A DNA stretch of 64,000 bases from Salinibacterium sp. ZJ450 (GCF_011751885.2 NZ_CP061771.1:2852001-2916000); one strand, 5' to 3'. Numbered from the stretch's first letter, positions 35,505-44,306 are shown. Numbers and translations: made by a program. The notes: generated by a model from the letters alone, not told the origin.

Positions 35505-35605
35505 ACACTCACTGTCGGGGACGAGGCCATTTCAATCACGCTTCGGGTGTCACCTGTGGATGTCCCCAGCCAGCAGCGGACCAGAGGCACACCCATCTCG
35601 CCCGC

Positions 35606-35661
35606 TGAGGTCTGGCAAATGGTCGTTCGCGCACTCGGGGAACGACTAAACGCCAGACCTC
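35606..35661. repeat. palindromic element, copy B
   Basis: Outer arms GAGGTCTGGC (35607-35616) and GCCAGACCTC (35652-35661). Inner arms GTCGTTC (35622-35628) and GAACGAC (35640-35646) surround an 11-nt loop, giving a two-step hairpin. It is about 100 bp upstream of the nuclease start. Confidence 0.8.
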
Positions 35662-35700
35662 GCGGAAAGAGGGATGGCGGGCAAGGGCGCACCCGAAGCG

Positions 35701-35757
35701 TGAGGTCTGGCAAATGGTGGTTCCCGCACCCGGGGCACAACCAAACGCCAGACCTCA
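35701..35757. repeat. palindromic element, copy C
   Basis: Outer arms TGAGGTCTGGC (35701-35711) and GCCAGACCTCA (35747-35757) are perfect over 11 bp. The inner arms GGTT (35719-35722) and AACC (35739-35742) differ from copy B but still pair. It is 39 bp from copy B. Confidence 0.8.
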
Positions 35758-35775
35758 CGAAAGAAAGGCTCGGGC

Positions 35776-35843
35776 GAGACCTCACGCGAGCGAACAGGTT
35801 TCACGCGAGCGAGCAGACCTCACGCGCACGAGCGAGCACCCGC
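35776..35843. repeat. right flank: tandem CTCACGCGAGCGA units
   Basis: Three imperfect tandem copies of CTCACGCGAGCGA, from 35776 to just before the rlmB stop. Their complement (TCGCTCGCGTGAG) matches words of the left flank at 34405-34478, giving inverted ends to the nuclease cassette. Confidence 0.6.
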
Positions 35844-35854
35844 CCGCACCCCGC

Positions 35855-36832
35855 CTACTTCGCGGCGCGCAGCTTCGAGATCTCGTACAGGGTGACGGAT
35901 GCCGCGATCCCGGCGTTCAGCGACTCCGTGGAGGCGCTGATCGGGATCGACACAATGGCGTCGCAGGTCTCGGCGACGAGGCGCGACAGCCCCTTGCCCT
36001 CGCTGCCGACCACGATCACCACGGGCTGCTTGGCCAGCGCGAGTCCGGGCAGCGAGACATCCCCGCCGCCGTCGAGCCCGAGCACGAACACGCCGCGCTC
36101 CTTGAGGCTCTTCAGCGTCTGCGTCAGGTTCGGGGCCATCGCCACCGGGGTGCGGGCCGCGGCGCCGGCGGAGGTCTTCCACGCGGATGCGGTGAGCCCG
36201 ACCGAGCGGCGCTGCGGCACGATCACGCCCTGACCGCCGAACGCGGCCGTGGAGCGGATGATCGCGCCCAGGTTGCGCGGGTCGGTGATGCCGTCGAGCG
36301 CCACGAACAGCGGCTTCTGGCCGGACGAGATGACCTTGTCGAGCAGTTCCATCGGGTGGGCGTACTCGTACGGTGGCACCTTCAGCGCGAGGCCCTGGTG
36401 CACAGAGTCGAACGGCGTGATGCGGTCGAGCTCCGGACGCATCACTTCAAGCACCGGCAGGCCGCGCTTGTTCGCGATGTTCAGGATCTCCTTGACCCGG
36501 TCATCCATCTCGATCCGGGCGGCCACGTACAGCGTGGTGGCGGGGATCTTGGCGCGCAGCGCCTCCAGCACCGAGTTGCGGCCGGTCACCATCTCGTGGT
36601 CGTCCGGCTTCTTCTGCGGGCGCGCCCGCGGCGCCTCCGGCCTGCCGCCGCGCGTCTTGGCCGCGGCGAGCCGCTCGGCGGCAGCCTTGCGCTTGCCGGC
36701 CGGGTGCCAGGAGCGGTCTGCGGCGGCCGGTGTCGGGCCGCGGCCCTCTAGCGCCTGTCGGCCCTGTCCGCCCGACCCGACGGCTTTGCCTTTGGACGTC
36801 TTGCGCGCCCCTGGTCGACCTGGCTTAACCAT
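35855..36832 (-). CDS. rlmB: 23S rRNA 2'-O-ribose methyltransferase (RlmB/TrmH family)
   Basis: 325-residue SpoU-family enzyme methylating a guanosine ribose of 23S rRNA (G2251 in E. coli). An Arg/Lys/Gly-rich N-terminal tail (1-75) precedes the substrate-binding domain (about 85-155; VTGRNSVLEALR) and the trefoil-knot SPOUT domain with ALDGITDPRNLGAIIRST, VVIVGSEGKGLSR and VSIPISASTESLNAG. ATG 36832 overlaps the cysS stop by 8 bp and has GGAG upstream. The cysS-rlmB order is common in actinobacteria. Confidence 0.94.
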   Translation of the reverse strand: MVKPGRPGARKTSKGKAVGSGGQGRQALEGRGPTPAAADRSWHPAGKRKAAAERLAAAKTRGGRPEAPRARPQKKPDDHEMVTGRNSVLEALRAKIPATTLYVAARIEMDDRVKEILNIANKRGLPVLEVMRPELDRITPFDSVHQGLALKVPPYEYAHPMELLDKVISSGQKPLFVALDGITDPRNLGAIIRSTAAFGGQGVIVPQRRSVGLTASAWKTSAGAAARTPVAMAPNLTQTLKSLKERGVFVLGLDGGGDVSLPGLALAKQPVVIVVGSEGKGLSRLVAETCDAIVSIPISASTESLNAGIAASVTLYEISKLRAAK

Positions 36833-38243
36833 CAATACTCCAATGCGACCCGGACGGGGAATCTTCGATCGAGATGCCGGCCGTGGTCAGTTCGTTGCGG
36901 ATGCGATCAGCAGCCGCGAAGTCTTTCTCCTTGCGTGCGCGCTCCCGGGCGTCGAGCAGATTCTCAACTAGGGCGGCGAGGGCCTGACCAGAGGGATCAG
37001 TACCGGAGTGCTTCCATTCTGCACTGAGCGGGTTGATTCCGAGAATGTCGGTCATCGCGGTGACCTCGCCGCGGATCTTCGCGACGGTGTCCAGATCCTC
37101 GGCGTCCAGCGCCGCGTTGCCGGCGCGCACCCGCTCGTGCAGCACCCCGAGCGCCTCCGGAATGGCAAGGTCGTTGTCCATCGCCGACTCGAACTCGCCC
37201 GGCAGCACCGTGGCGCCGCGGGTCGAGAACCGGGTGTCGGCGAGGCGCCGTTCGGCTCGGGTGAGGAACACCTCGATCCGGTCGAGGGCGGCTTCCGCCT
37301 CCACCAGCGCCCCGTCGTGGTAGTCGATGGTCGACCGGTAGTGGGCGGCACCCAGGTAGTAGCGCACCACCAGCGCCGGCGCGAGTTCCAGGAACTCGGC
37401 CGCGTAGATCGAGTTGCCGAGCGACTTCGACATCTTCTGGCCGTTCACGTTGACCAGCCCGTTGTGCACCCAGTAGGTGGCGAACGCGTCGCCGGCGGCC
37501 GTTGACTGCGCCAGCTCGTTCTCGTGGTGCGGGAACCGCAGGTCGAGCCCGCCGCCATGGATGTCGAACGCCCGACCGAGGTACCGCTCGCTCATTGCCG
37601 AGCACTCGATGTGCCAGCCGGGACGCCCGGGCCCCCACGGCGACGGCCAGGACGCCGACTCCGGCTCGTCCTCCTTGTGCCCCTTCCACAGCGCGAAGTC
37701 GCGGGGGTCGCGCTTGCCGCGGGTCTCGGCATCCGCCGACGCCTCCATCTCGCCCAATCGCTGGTTGGTGAGCTCGCCGTAGGACGGCCAGGTGGCCACA
37801 TCGAAGTACACGTCGCCGGATTCGTCATCGGCGGCATAGGCGTGCCCACGCTCGATCAGCCGATGCACGATCTCCTGCATCTGCTGGATGCTGGCGGTGG
37901 CGCGCGGCTCGTACGTCGGCGGCAGGATGCCAAGGCGGTGGTAGCCGGCGGTGAACTCGAGCTCATACCGATAAGCGAGCGCCCACCACGGTTCGCTGCT
38001 GCCGATCGCATTGACGAGGATCTTGTCGTCGATGTCGGTGACGTTGCGCACCAGGGTCACGTCATACCGGCGGTAGTTCAGCCAGCGACGCCACAGGTCG
38101 TAGACCAGCGCCGAGCGCAGGTGGCCGATGTGCGGCGACGACTGCACGGTCGGACCGCACACGTACATGCCCACCTTGCCGTCGACGAGCGGGACGAAGT
38201 CTTTCAGGGACTGCGATTTGGAATCGTAGAGGCGCACGGTCAC
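36825..38243 (-). CDS. cysS: cysteinyl-tRNA synthetase
   Basis: 472-residue class I tRNA synthetase charging tRNA-Cys. The signature HIGH is in [13 protein letters not shown] near residue 36, the zinc-binding region includes [10 protein letters not shown], and KMSKSLGNS lies near 267. Unlike MshC it has the full C-terminal DALR and anticodon region. GTG 38243 follows TACTCT by 6 nt (leaderless layout). Confidence 0.96.
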   Translation of the reverse strand: MTVRLYDSKSQSLKDFVPLVDGKVGMYVCGPTVQSSPHIGHLRSALVYDLWRRWLNYRRYDVTLVRNVTDIDDKILVNAIGSSEPWWALAYRYELEFTAGYHRLGILPPTYEPRATASIQQMQEIVHRLIERGHAYAADDESGDVYFDVATWPSYGELTNQRLGEMEASADAETRGKRDPRDFALWKGHKEDEPESASWPSPWGPGRPGWHIECSAMSERYLGRAFDIHGGGLDLRFPHHENELAQSTAAGDAFATYWVHNGLVNVNGQKMSKSLGNSIYAAEFLELAPALVVRYYLGAAHYRSTIDYHDGALVEAEAALDRIEVFLTRAERRLADTRFSTRGATVLPGEFESAMDNDLAIPEALGVLHERVRAGNAALDAEDLDTVAKIRGEVTAMTDILGINPLSAEWKHSGTDPSGQALAALVENLLDARERARKEKDFAAADRIRNELTTAGISIEDSPSGSHWSIDG

Positions 38244-38294
38244 TGTCCCAGAGTACCGATCAGAAGACGAGAGAGCGGATGCCGCGAAACAGCG

Positions 38295-38696
38295 CTACTC
38301 GGTCGGCGGCTCGTCCTGGCCCGACTCCTCCGCGGCATCCGCTTCTTCCTTGGTGGCGTGCACCGCACCGTCGGCATGCTCCGGCGGGCCGTACACGGTG
38401 TACAGCACCAGCGGGTTCACCCCGGTGTTGGTGAAGTTGTGCTTGTGCCCGGCGGGAACCACCACCAGGTCGCCCTGCGCGATCGGCTTCGTCTCGCCAG
38501 ACACCTTCGCCTCGCCGGTTCCGCTGACGATGGTGAGGATCTGGTCGGTGTCGGGGTGGGTCTCCTCGCCGATTTCACCGTCGACGGGGATGGTCATGAT
38601 CACCAGTTGGCTGTGCTCACCGGTCCACAGCACGCGACGGAAATCGGCGCTCTCCTCTGCGGTGGTCGCGATAGTGAAGTGCACAAGGTTGCCCAT
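38295..38696 (-). CDS. cupin-domain protein
   Basis: 133-residue single-domain cupin. Motif 1 is GEIGEETHPDTDQILTIVSGTGE and motif 2 PAGHKHNFTNTG, providing His/Glu ligands for one metal. The C-terminal 20 residues are acidic. Such proteins are small metal-binding barrels of unknown substrate. ATG 38696 follows AAAGGGATC. Confidence 0.85.
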   Translation of the reverse strand: MGNLVHFTIATTAEESADFRRVLWTGEHSQLVIMTIPVDGEIGEETHPDTDQILTIVSGTGEAKVSGETKPIAQGDLVVVPAGHKHNFTNTGVNPLVLYTVYGPPEHADGAVHATKEEADAAEESGQDEPPTE

Positions 38697-38778
38697 GATG
38701 ATCCCTTTCGGTCGATCCGTGACCCTCGTTTGAGGGGTAGTCAGTTCGACCAGCCTAGGGACCGCGCACCTGATTTGG

Positions 38779-40023
38779 CTAGGTCGCCTGCTGCACCAGC
38801 GCCGTCGCGATCGCGGCGATGCCCTCGCCGCGGCCGGTGAATCCAAGATGATCGGATGTCGTGGCGGCAACGCTCACCGGAGCGCCGACGATCGCGGAGA
38901 GATGCGCCTCGACCTCGTGCCGGCGCGGTCCGAGCTTGGGGTGGTTGGCGATCACCTGCACCGCGACATTGCCGATGCTGAACCCGGCGTCGCGCAGCAG
39001 GGCCACCGTCGCGGTGAGGAACACGTCGCCGCGGGCGTTCTCGAACTGCGGATCGGCGGTGCCGAACCGGCTGCCGATGTCGCCCAGCCCGGCGGCGCCG
39101 AGGAGGGCGTCGCAGATGGCGTGGGAGAGGGCGTCGCCGTCACTGTGACCGGCAAGCCCCGGTTCACCGGGCCAGTGCACGCCGCCCAGCCACAGCGGTG
39201 TGGCCGCGTCGAAGGCGTGCACGTCGATGCCGAGGCCGGTGCGCACGCCGTGCGGCGCGGCATCCGGTGCGAGTTCCTGCTCTGCCCGGCGCAGGTCCCA
39301 CGGCGTGGTGATCTTGAACGCGTCGGCGGCACCGGCGACGGTGCGAACCGGGCCTCCTGCCGCGGCGAACAGCGCGGCGTCGTCGGTGTACTCTTCGGCG
39401 GCGGTCGCGTAGGCGTCAAGCAGCGCTGCCCGGGGGAAACCCTGTGGGGTCTGCACTGCGACAAGCTCGGAGCGGTCGACGGTGCCCCGCACCGCGGCAT
39501 CCGTGACATCGACAGCACCCGCAGCACCGGCACCCACAGAACCCGCGGCATCCGCGACATCCGCGACATCCGGACCGACTCGCTTGATCGTGTCAGTCAC
39601 CGGCAGCGCGGGAGTCACTCCCCCGCGACTCTCGGTCACGCGGCGCACGACAAGGTCGAACTGCTCGCTCGGGGTGAGCGCCCGGGCGGCGTCGTGCACC
39701 AGCACGGTGTCGACCGACGGCCAGAGCGCCGCGAGGCCAGCGGCCACGGAGGCCTGGCGGCTGGCTCCTCCGTTGACCACGGTCACGTATTCGGCGGCGG
39801 CTCCGGCGATGGATGTCGCGAGCTCAGCGCCGACCGCGTGGTGCGACGCGGGGGCCACCACGATCACCTGCGCGGGCTCGCTCATGCCGAACACTCGGTC
39901 GAGCGCGTGCGCCAGGATCGGCCGGCCGGCGAGCGGCGCGAATGCCTTCGGTTCGGGACGACCGAGGCGCGTGCCGCTTCCGGCGGCCACGACGATGACG
40001 GCGACGGTGGGCTGAACGGGCAT
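38779..40023 (-). CDS. ispDF: bifunctional IspD/IspF (isoprenoid precursor synthesis)
   Basis: 414-residue fusion. IspD (about 1-255), starting VAVIVVAAGSGTRLG, makes CDP-methylerythritol; IspF (about 258-414), starting RTGLGIDVHAFD with a GGVHWPGEPGLAGHSDGDAL metal site, makes the cyclic diphosphate. Between DTIKRVG and DRSELVAVQTPQGF the IspD part carries about 30 extra residues of DVADVADAAG-like repeats. ATG 40023 follows TACGCT by 6 nt. It lies downstream of carD, the usual actinobacterial order. Confidence 0.94.
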   Translation of the reverse strand: MPVQPTVAVIVVAAGSGTRLGRPEPKAFAPLAGRPILAHALDRVFGMSEPAQVIVVAPASHHAVGAELATSIAGAAAEYVTVVNGGASRQASVAAGLAALWPSVDTVLVHDAARALTPSEQFDLVVRRVTESRGGVTPALPVTDTIKRVGPDVADVADAAGSVGAGAAGAVDVTDAAVRGTVDRSELVAVQTPQGFPRAALLDAYATAAEEYTDDAALFAAAGGPVRTVAGAADAFKITTPWDLRRAEQELAPDAAPHGVRTGLGIDVHAFDAATPLWLGGVHWPGEPGLAGHSDGDALSHAICDALLGAAGLGDIGSRFGTADPQFENARGDVFLTATVALLRDAGFSIGNVAVQVIANHPKLGPRRHEVEAHLSAIVGAPVSVAATTSDHLGFTGRGEGIAAIATALVQQAT

Positions 40024-40096
40024 GCTCCGAGCGTACAACCGCGGTGCGCCCCAGCCCGGCGACCGGAGGTGCGCCCGGCCCGGCGACGCTGACGCG

Positions 40097-40333
40097 CTAG
40101 CGGCGACGCCGGCGGCGGCCCATCAGCCAGCCGGCGACGAAGCCGGTCAACGCGATGATGCCGAGCACCAGCCAGAGCGGCGCGCGCACGGACACCCAGA
40201 GCAGGCCGACCGACGCCTCGCCGAGGTTCTGCGCGATGAAGATGACCGCGAGAATCAGCAACGCGATCGACACCCACTGCGAAACGCTCAGCGGCCAGAA
40301 ACGATTGGACCGGGTGCGGTCATCACTGCTCAT
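40097..40333 (-). CDS. LapA-domain small membrane protein
   Basis: 78 residues with two transmembrane helices (about 20-40 and 50-70) and a basic RRRRRR tail. IAQNLGEASVGLLWVSVRAPL is the LapA (lipopolysaccharide assembly A) pattern, which in Gram-positives has no known role. ATG 40333 has AAAGGTGG upstream, at the base of a 9-bp hairpin (40346-40369). Confidence 0.78.
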   Translation of the reverse strand: MSSDDRTRSNRFWPLSVSQWVSIALLILAVIFIAQNLGEASVGLLWVSVRAPLWLVLGIIALTGFVAGWLMGRRRRRR

Positions 40334-40345
40334 CTCAACCACCTT

Positions 40346-40369
40346 TGGTTCGATGAGCTGATCGAACCA
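40346..40369 (-). promoter_or_regulatory. hairpin at the lapA-like ribosome-binding site
   Basis: TGGTTCGAT (40346-40354) and ATCGAACCA (40361-40369) are perfectly complementary with a 6-nt loop, immediately upstream of the AAAGGTGG ribosome site. It could modulate translation; it may also be part of the carD terminator complex. Confidence 0.35.
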
Positions 40370-40370
40370 C

Positions 40371-40397
40371 AAACCTCCCCCACAATGGAGGGTTTTT
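40371..40397 (-). terminator. carD terminator
   Basis: AAACCTCC (40371-40378) pairs with GGAGG(G)TTT at 40387-40395, just downstream of the carD stop on the minus strand. Confidence 0.65.
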
Positions 40398-40402
40398 GCG
40401 AC

Positions 40403-40885
40403 TTAGGAGGCGAGCACCTCGTCGAGCACTGACGACGCCTGCTCTTCGTCGGTCTTCTCGGCCAGGGCCAGCTCAGAAATCAGGATCTGGCGGGCCTTCG
40501 CGAGCATCCGCTTCTCACCGGCGGACAGGCCGCGGTCCTGGTCGCGACGCCACAGGTCGCGCACCACCTCGGAGACCTTGATCACATCACCGGATGCCAG
40601 CTTCTCCAGGTTCGCCTTGTACCGACGGGACCAGTTGGTGGGCTCCTCGGTGAACGGGGCGCGCAGCACGTCGAAGACGCGGTCGAGCCCCTCTTTTCCG
40701 ATGACATCGCGCACGCCGACCAGGTCGACATTGTCGGCCGGAACCTCGATGGTCAGGTCACCCTGGGTGACGTTCAGCTTGAGGTACTTCTTCTCTTCGC
40801 CCTTGATGATTCGAGTCTTGACCTCGATGATTGTTGCGGCACCGTGGTGGGGATAGACGACCGTCTCGCCGACCTCAAAAAGCAT
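40403..40885 (-). CDS. carD: CarD-family RNA polymerase-binding regulator
   Basis: 160-residue global transcription factor that stabilises open promoter complexes of actinobacterial RNA polymerase. The N-terminal RNAP-interacting domain (1-55) has [16 protein letters not shown]; the helical DNA-binding domain follows, with the conserved Trp in [13 protein letters not shown] near 85. ATG 40885 has AAAGGA upstream and a TAGAAT -10 at 40917-40912. A GTTAGG/CCTAAC palindrome overlaps the -35 region. Confidence 0.96.
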   Translation of the reverse strand: MLFEVGETVVYPHHGAATIIEVKTRIIKGEEKKYLKLNVTQGDLTIEVPADNVDLVGVRDVIGKEGLDRVFDVLRAPFTEEPTNWSRRYKANLEKLASGDVIKVSEVVRDLWRRDQDRGLSAGEKRMLAKARQILISELALAEKTDEEQASSVLDEVLAS

Positions 40886-40933
40886 GACTTTGATCCTTTC
40901 GGAGACGAGTTATTCTACCACAGCGGGCTCCCA

Positions 40934-40949
40934 GTTAGGGTTGCCTAAC
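40934..40949. promoter_or_regulatory. GTTAGG-N4-CCTAAC palindrome at the carD promoter
   Basis: Perfect 6-bp arms, GTTAGG (40934-40939) and CCTAAC (40944-40949), centred where the carD -35 should be and between carD and the divergent lipoprotein gene. The half-sites equal those of the iron box at 28530 but the spacing is shorter. Confidence 0.4.
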
Positions 40950-41030
40950 AAGCCGCCGGGCCGTCGTCATCGATAAGCTGAGATCCAACTGGGTTGATCA
41001 CCCGCCACACCTGCTCTGGAGGTCTACAAA

Positions 41031-41513
41031 GTGACACACGGCGCCGTTTCCATGCGCACCGCGGCAACCGCGGCCATGTCCGCCCTGATTGTCGTCGGCC
41101 TCGCCGGCTGCGCCTACCTCACCCCGCAGGCGACAACCAACCAGTACGACCCGAGCGATGGCGTCAACGGCACCGTCGGCGAGGTCGACCTGCTGAACGT
41201 GATGGCGCTGAGCGCCGACGGTGAGAACGTCTCGGTCCTCGGCCGAGTGCTGAACAACGGCGAGAGCACCGCCAGCGTCACGATCAAGCCGGTGAAAGCC
41301 GGCTCAACCGGCTCCGCCGACGTCGTCGTCCCCAGCGGCGACTACATCGACCTAGGCAAGGACGACTCAGAGCTGATCCTGGAGGGCGTCGACACAGGGG
41401 TCGGCGGCGTGCTTCCGCTCTACGTGCAGTACGGCGACGAGCCCGGCGTCGAACTGCTGGTTCCCGTGCTCGACGGCTCGCTGCCCGAGTACGAAGACCT
41501 CCTCATCCCATAG
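41031..41513 (+). CDS. exported lipoprotein, unknown function
   Basis: 160 residues. Signal peptide with lipobox VGLAGC (Cys about 27), then a single beta-rich domain (VGEVDLLNVMALSADGENVSVLG) recalling DUF461/copper-chaperone-like or DR1885-type lipoproteins, but I do not assign a family. GTG 41031 is set by GGAGG at 8-nt spacing. It is divergent from carD and ends at a strong terminator. Confidence 0.75.
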   Translation: MTHGAVSMRTAATAAMSALIVVGLAGCAYLTPQATTNQYDPSDGVNGTVGEVDLLNVMALSADGENVSVLGRVLNNGESTASVTIKPVKAGSTGSADVVVPSGDYIDLGKDDSELILEGVDTGVGGVLPLYVQYGDEPGVELLVPVLDGSLPEYEDLLIP

Positions 41514-41529
41514 GCAGACAGACGACAGA

Positions 41530-41562
41530 CGAAAGGCCCGGTGGATTCCACCGGGCCTTTCG
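41530..41562. terminator. bidirectional terminator between the lipoprotein gene and regX3
   Basis: CGAAAGGCCCGGTGG (41530-41544) pairs perfectly with CCACCGGGCCTTTCG (41548-41562) around an ATT loop. Confidence 0.88.
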
Positions 41563-41591
41563 TATGTCCTGCAGCCCCGTGGGGCCGGCTG

Positions 41592-42272
41592 TTACGCCTC
41601 GAAGCGGTAGCCGAGACCGCGCACGGTGACCAGCATCCGCGGGTCGGACGGGGTCTTCTCGATCTTGGAACGGATGCGCTTGATGTGCACGTCCAGGGTC
41701 TTGGTGTCGCCGAAGTAGTCGGCGCCCCACACCCGGTCGATCAGCTGGCCGCGGGTGAGCACCCGTCCCGCGTTGCGCAGCAGCAGCTCGAGCAGCTCGA
41801 ATTCCTTCAACGGCATCGGGGTGTCACGTCCCGCCACGGTGACTGTGTGGCGCTCGACATCCATCCGCACATCTCCGGACTCGAGGATGGCCTCGAACGC
41901 GTCATCCGCCTCGGTCTGACGACGCATCACCGCGCGGATGCGGGCCAGCAGTTCGCGACTCTTGTATGGCTTGGTCACGTAGTCGTCGGCGCCCAGCTCG
42001 AGGCCCACGACGATGTCCACTTCGCTGTCCTTCGCGGTCAGCATGATGATCGGCACCGACGAGGTGAGGCGGATCTGCCGGCACACCTCGGTTCCAGACA
42101 GGCCGGGCAGCATCAGGTCAAGCAGCACCAGGTCGGCGCCTGCACGGTCAAACTCGGCCAGGGCGCTCAGCCCATCGGCCACGACAGTCGTCTCGTAGCC
42201 CTCCCGAGTTAGCAGGTACTCGAGCGGTTCGCTCAGCGCCGGTTCGTCTTCGACGATGAGGATACGAGTCAT
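41592..42272 (-). CDS. regX3: response regulator RegX3 (phosphate)
   Basis: 226-residue OmpR-type regulator. Receiver: EDEP at 8-11, phosphoacceptor Asp in LVLLDLMLPG near 52, Thr in MLTAK, Lys in TKPY. Winged helix from about 130 with KEFELLELLL and TKTLDVHIKRIRSKIE. It is the RegX3 orthologue by neighbourhood (gpmA, senX3 and phoU alongside). Family knowledge: SenX3-RegX3 activates phosphate-starvation genes including pst. It starts inside the senX3 stop (ATGA). Confidence 0.93.
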   Translation of the reverse strand: MTRILIVEDEPALSEPLEYLLTREGYETTVVADGLSALAEFDRAGADLVLLDLMLPGLSGTEVCRQIRLTSSVPIIMLTAKDSEVDIVVGLELGADDYVTKPYKSRELLARIRAVMRRQTEADDAFEAILESGDVRMDVERHTVTVAGRDTPMPLKEFELLELLLRNAGRVLTRGQLIDRVWGADYFGDTKTLDVHIKRIRSKIEKTPSDPRMLVTVRGLGYRFEA

Positions 42273-43420
42273 TCTTTTGCTCCCAATTGTGCTGTGGCGT
42301 GTGATGCTTCGGGCAGTCGGACGGTGAAGGTTGAACCGCTGCCTGGCTGTGACCAGACACGGATGTCGCCGCCATGGTTCTGGACAACGTGTTTGACGAT
42401 GGCGAGGCCGAGTCCGCTTCCGCCGGTGTTGCGGCTGCGGGCGGGGTCGACCCGGAAGAAGCGCTCGAAGACGCGATCGACTTCATCCTCGGGGATGCCG
42501 ATGCCCTGGTCTGTCACCGAGATCTCCACGACCCCGTCGCTCTCGCTCACGCCGATCCCGACGCGGCTCCTGGCCGGCGAATACTGGATGGCGTTCGCGA
42601 TCAGATTATGGATCGCCATCACGAGCATCGCTTGATCGCCGTAGACCTGCGCGTGTTTGTCGCCGCCCCTCAGCAGCGAGATCTGCTCCGCGTCGGCGGC
42701 GACATGGTTCTGATCGATCGCGGTGGAGAGCACCCGGTCAATGTCCACCAGTTCCGGCTTGGCAAGTGCCTCGCCGGCCTGCAACCGGGAGAGCTCGATG
42801 ATCTCCTGGGTGATGCCGACCAGCCGCTCCGACTCCTTGCTGAGCCGCTTCGCGAACCGGCGCACCTGCTCCGGGTCGTCGCTGGCCGACTCAAGCGCCT
42901 CGGCGAGCAGCGAGACGGCGCCGATCGGGGTCTTCAGTTCGTGACTGATGTTCGCCACGAAGTCTCGACGCACCTCTTCAAGACGGTACGACTCGGTACG
43001 GTCCTCCGCGAGCAGCAGCACGTACCGGGTGCCCAGTCGGGCCACACGCACGAACAGGTGCATCATCGCGTCACCGAACGGCCCGCGCGGCAGCTGCACT
43101 TCTTGGCTGCGCGGTTCCCCGGTCCGGCGCACCGAATCCACGAGTTTCACCAATTCCGGATGCACCAGCGCCTGGTTCCAGACCAAACCGGCCGCCATCG
43201 CCCCCGGCGACGCCTTGATCACGTTGTTCGACCCGTCGAGCACGACGCCCGCGGACTCCAGCACATCGATCACCTGGTCGACGCCGTCCGGAACGGTTGA
43301 CGCCACCACCGCAGCGGCTCGATGCCCGCGCCTGGCGGCGACATAGATCACAAGTACGACGCCGGCGCCGACGAAGATGCCGAATGCCACCGAAAGCGGC
43401 ACTAACCAGCCGGAACTCAT
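42269..43420 (-). CDS. senX3: sensor histidine kinase SenX3 (phosphate)
   Basis: 383 residues: one strong N-terminal transmembrane helix (about 4-27) and no extracytoplasmic sensor, a PAS-like domain (about 45-150), DHp box with phospho-His in ANISHELKTPIGAVSLLAEAL near 168, and ATPase with NLIANAIQYS, DQGIGIPEDE and GGSGLGLAIVKH. Family knowledge: it responds to phosphate through the Pst transporter and PhoU. ATG 43420 follows TAATCT by 7 nt (leaderless layout). Confidence 0.93.
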   Translation of the reverse strand: MSSGWLVPLSVAFGIFVGAGVVLVIYVAARRGHRAAAVVASTVPDGVDQVIDVLESAGVVLDGSNNVIKASPGAMAAGLVWNQALVHPELVKLVDSVRRTGEPRSQEVQLPRGPFGDAMMHLFVRVARLGTRYVLLLAEDRTESYRLEEVRRDFVANISHELKTPIGAVSLLAEALESASDDPEQVRRFAKRLSKESERLVGITQEIIELSRLQAGEALAKPELVDIDRVLSTAIDQNHVAADAEQISLLRGGDKHAQVYGDQAMLVMAIHNLIANAIQYSPARSRVGIGVSESDGVVEISVTDQGIGIPEDEVDRVFERFFRVDPARSRNTGGSGLGLAIVKHVVQNHGGDIRVWSQPGSGSTFTVRLPEASHATAQLGAKE

Positions 43421-43513
43421 ACCCCTAAGATTAGTGATCCCCAGCGGGCCGCTTCGCACCAGTGTCGGCGGACCCCGCTAATCTGGGAGTTGTTCAGGCA
43501 ACCGACACCCTTC

Positions 43514-43546
43514 GTTCACCTCCGCTGGACACTCTGGTTGCGACCG
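43514..43546 (+). promoter_or_regulatory. possible Pho box before phoU
   Basis: GTTCACC (43514-43520) matches the Pho-box repeat unit. The units 11 and 22 nt further on are degenerate, so only a weak site is proposed between senX3 and phoU. Confidence 0.3.
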
Positions 43547-43580
43547 CGTGGGTGTCGTGCCGCACGGCGAAAGGATAAAC

Positions 43581-44243
43581 ATGCGCGAAGTCTTCCAGCA
43601 GGAGCTGCGAGAGGTGCAGGACCGGCTCGTTGAGATCGCTGCGCTGGTTGCGACCTCAATCGAGAACGCAACGCAGGCTTTCAACAATTCAAACATTGCC
43701 CTGGCCGAACAGGTCATCGCCGACGACGCCCGCATCGACGCGGCCGCGAAGTCGCTCGATGAGCTGGCCATCGACATCCTGGCCCGGCAGCAGCCGGTAG
43801 CCCGCGACTTGCGGATCGTCGTGAGCGCGTTGCGGATCTCGGCGTCGCTGGAGCGGATGGGCGACATGGGGTCGCACATCGCGCAGCTCGCGCGGTACCG
43901 GTTCCCGGAGAAGGTGGTGCCGAAGGCGCTGCGCGACACGTTCATTGAAATGGGCGCGCTCGATGTCGACGTGGCGAGAAAGCTCACCGAGCTGCTGCGC
44001 ACCGAGGACCTGTCGCTGGCGGAGCAGATCCGCACCGAAGACGACAAGCTCGACGATCTGCACCTGAGCGTGTTCGACAAGCTGCTCGGCGAAACGTGGA
44101 AGGGCGGCGCCGAAGACACCGTCGACGCGACGCTCGCCTCCCGCTACCACGAGCGCTTCGGTGACCACGCGGTCTCGATTGCCAAGAAGGTGCAGTACCT
44201 CGCCACCGGCGATTGGGTGCCGGACGGCAACACCCCGTCATAG
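43581..44243 (+). CDS. phoU: phosphate transport regulator PhoU
   Basis: 220-residue all-helical protein with two PhoU three-helix bundles (about 1-100 and 115-215), each with the metal-binding E/DXXXD pattern (LERMGDMGSHIAQLARYRF; ASRYHERFGDHAVSIAKKV). It relays Pst transporter state to SenX3 and limits phosphate uptake. ATG 43581 has AAAGGA upstream. It is divergent from senX3 and ends at a strong bidirectional terminator. Confidence 0.95.
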   Translation: MREVFQQELREVQDRLVEIAALVATSIENATQAFNNSNIALAEQVIADDARIDAAAKSLDELAIDILARQQPVARDLRIVVSALRISASLERMGDMGSHIAQLARYRFPEKVVPKALRDTFIEMGALDVDVARKLTELLRTEDLSLAEQIRTEDDKLDDLHLSVFDKLLGETWKGGAEDTVDATLASRYHERFGDHAVSIAKKVQYLATGDWVPDGNTPS

Positions 44244-44259
44244 TCGCCGCATCCGCTTA

Positions 44260-44298
44260 ACGACGAAGCGCCCCGCTCGATGCGGGGCGCTTCGTTGT
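44260..44298. terminator. bidirectional terminator between phoU and gpmA
   Basis: CGAAGCGCCCCGC (44264-44276) pairs with GCGGGGCGCTTCG (44282-44294) and the stem extends to 44260/44298 with one G-T pair; convergent genes on both sides. Confidence 0.85.
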
Positions 44299-44306
44299 TC
44301 AGTGAG

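Noticed and set aside
34405..35843. CRISPR array in the repeat cluster
   Set aside because: The units are palindromic and irregularly spaced, with a gene between them; there are no regular spacers or cas genes.
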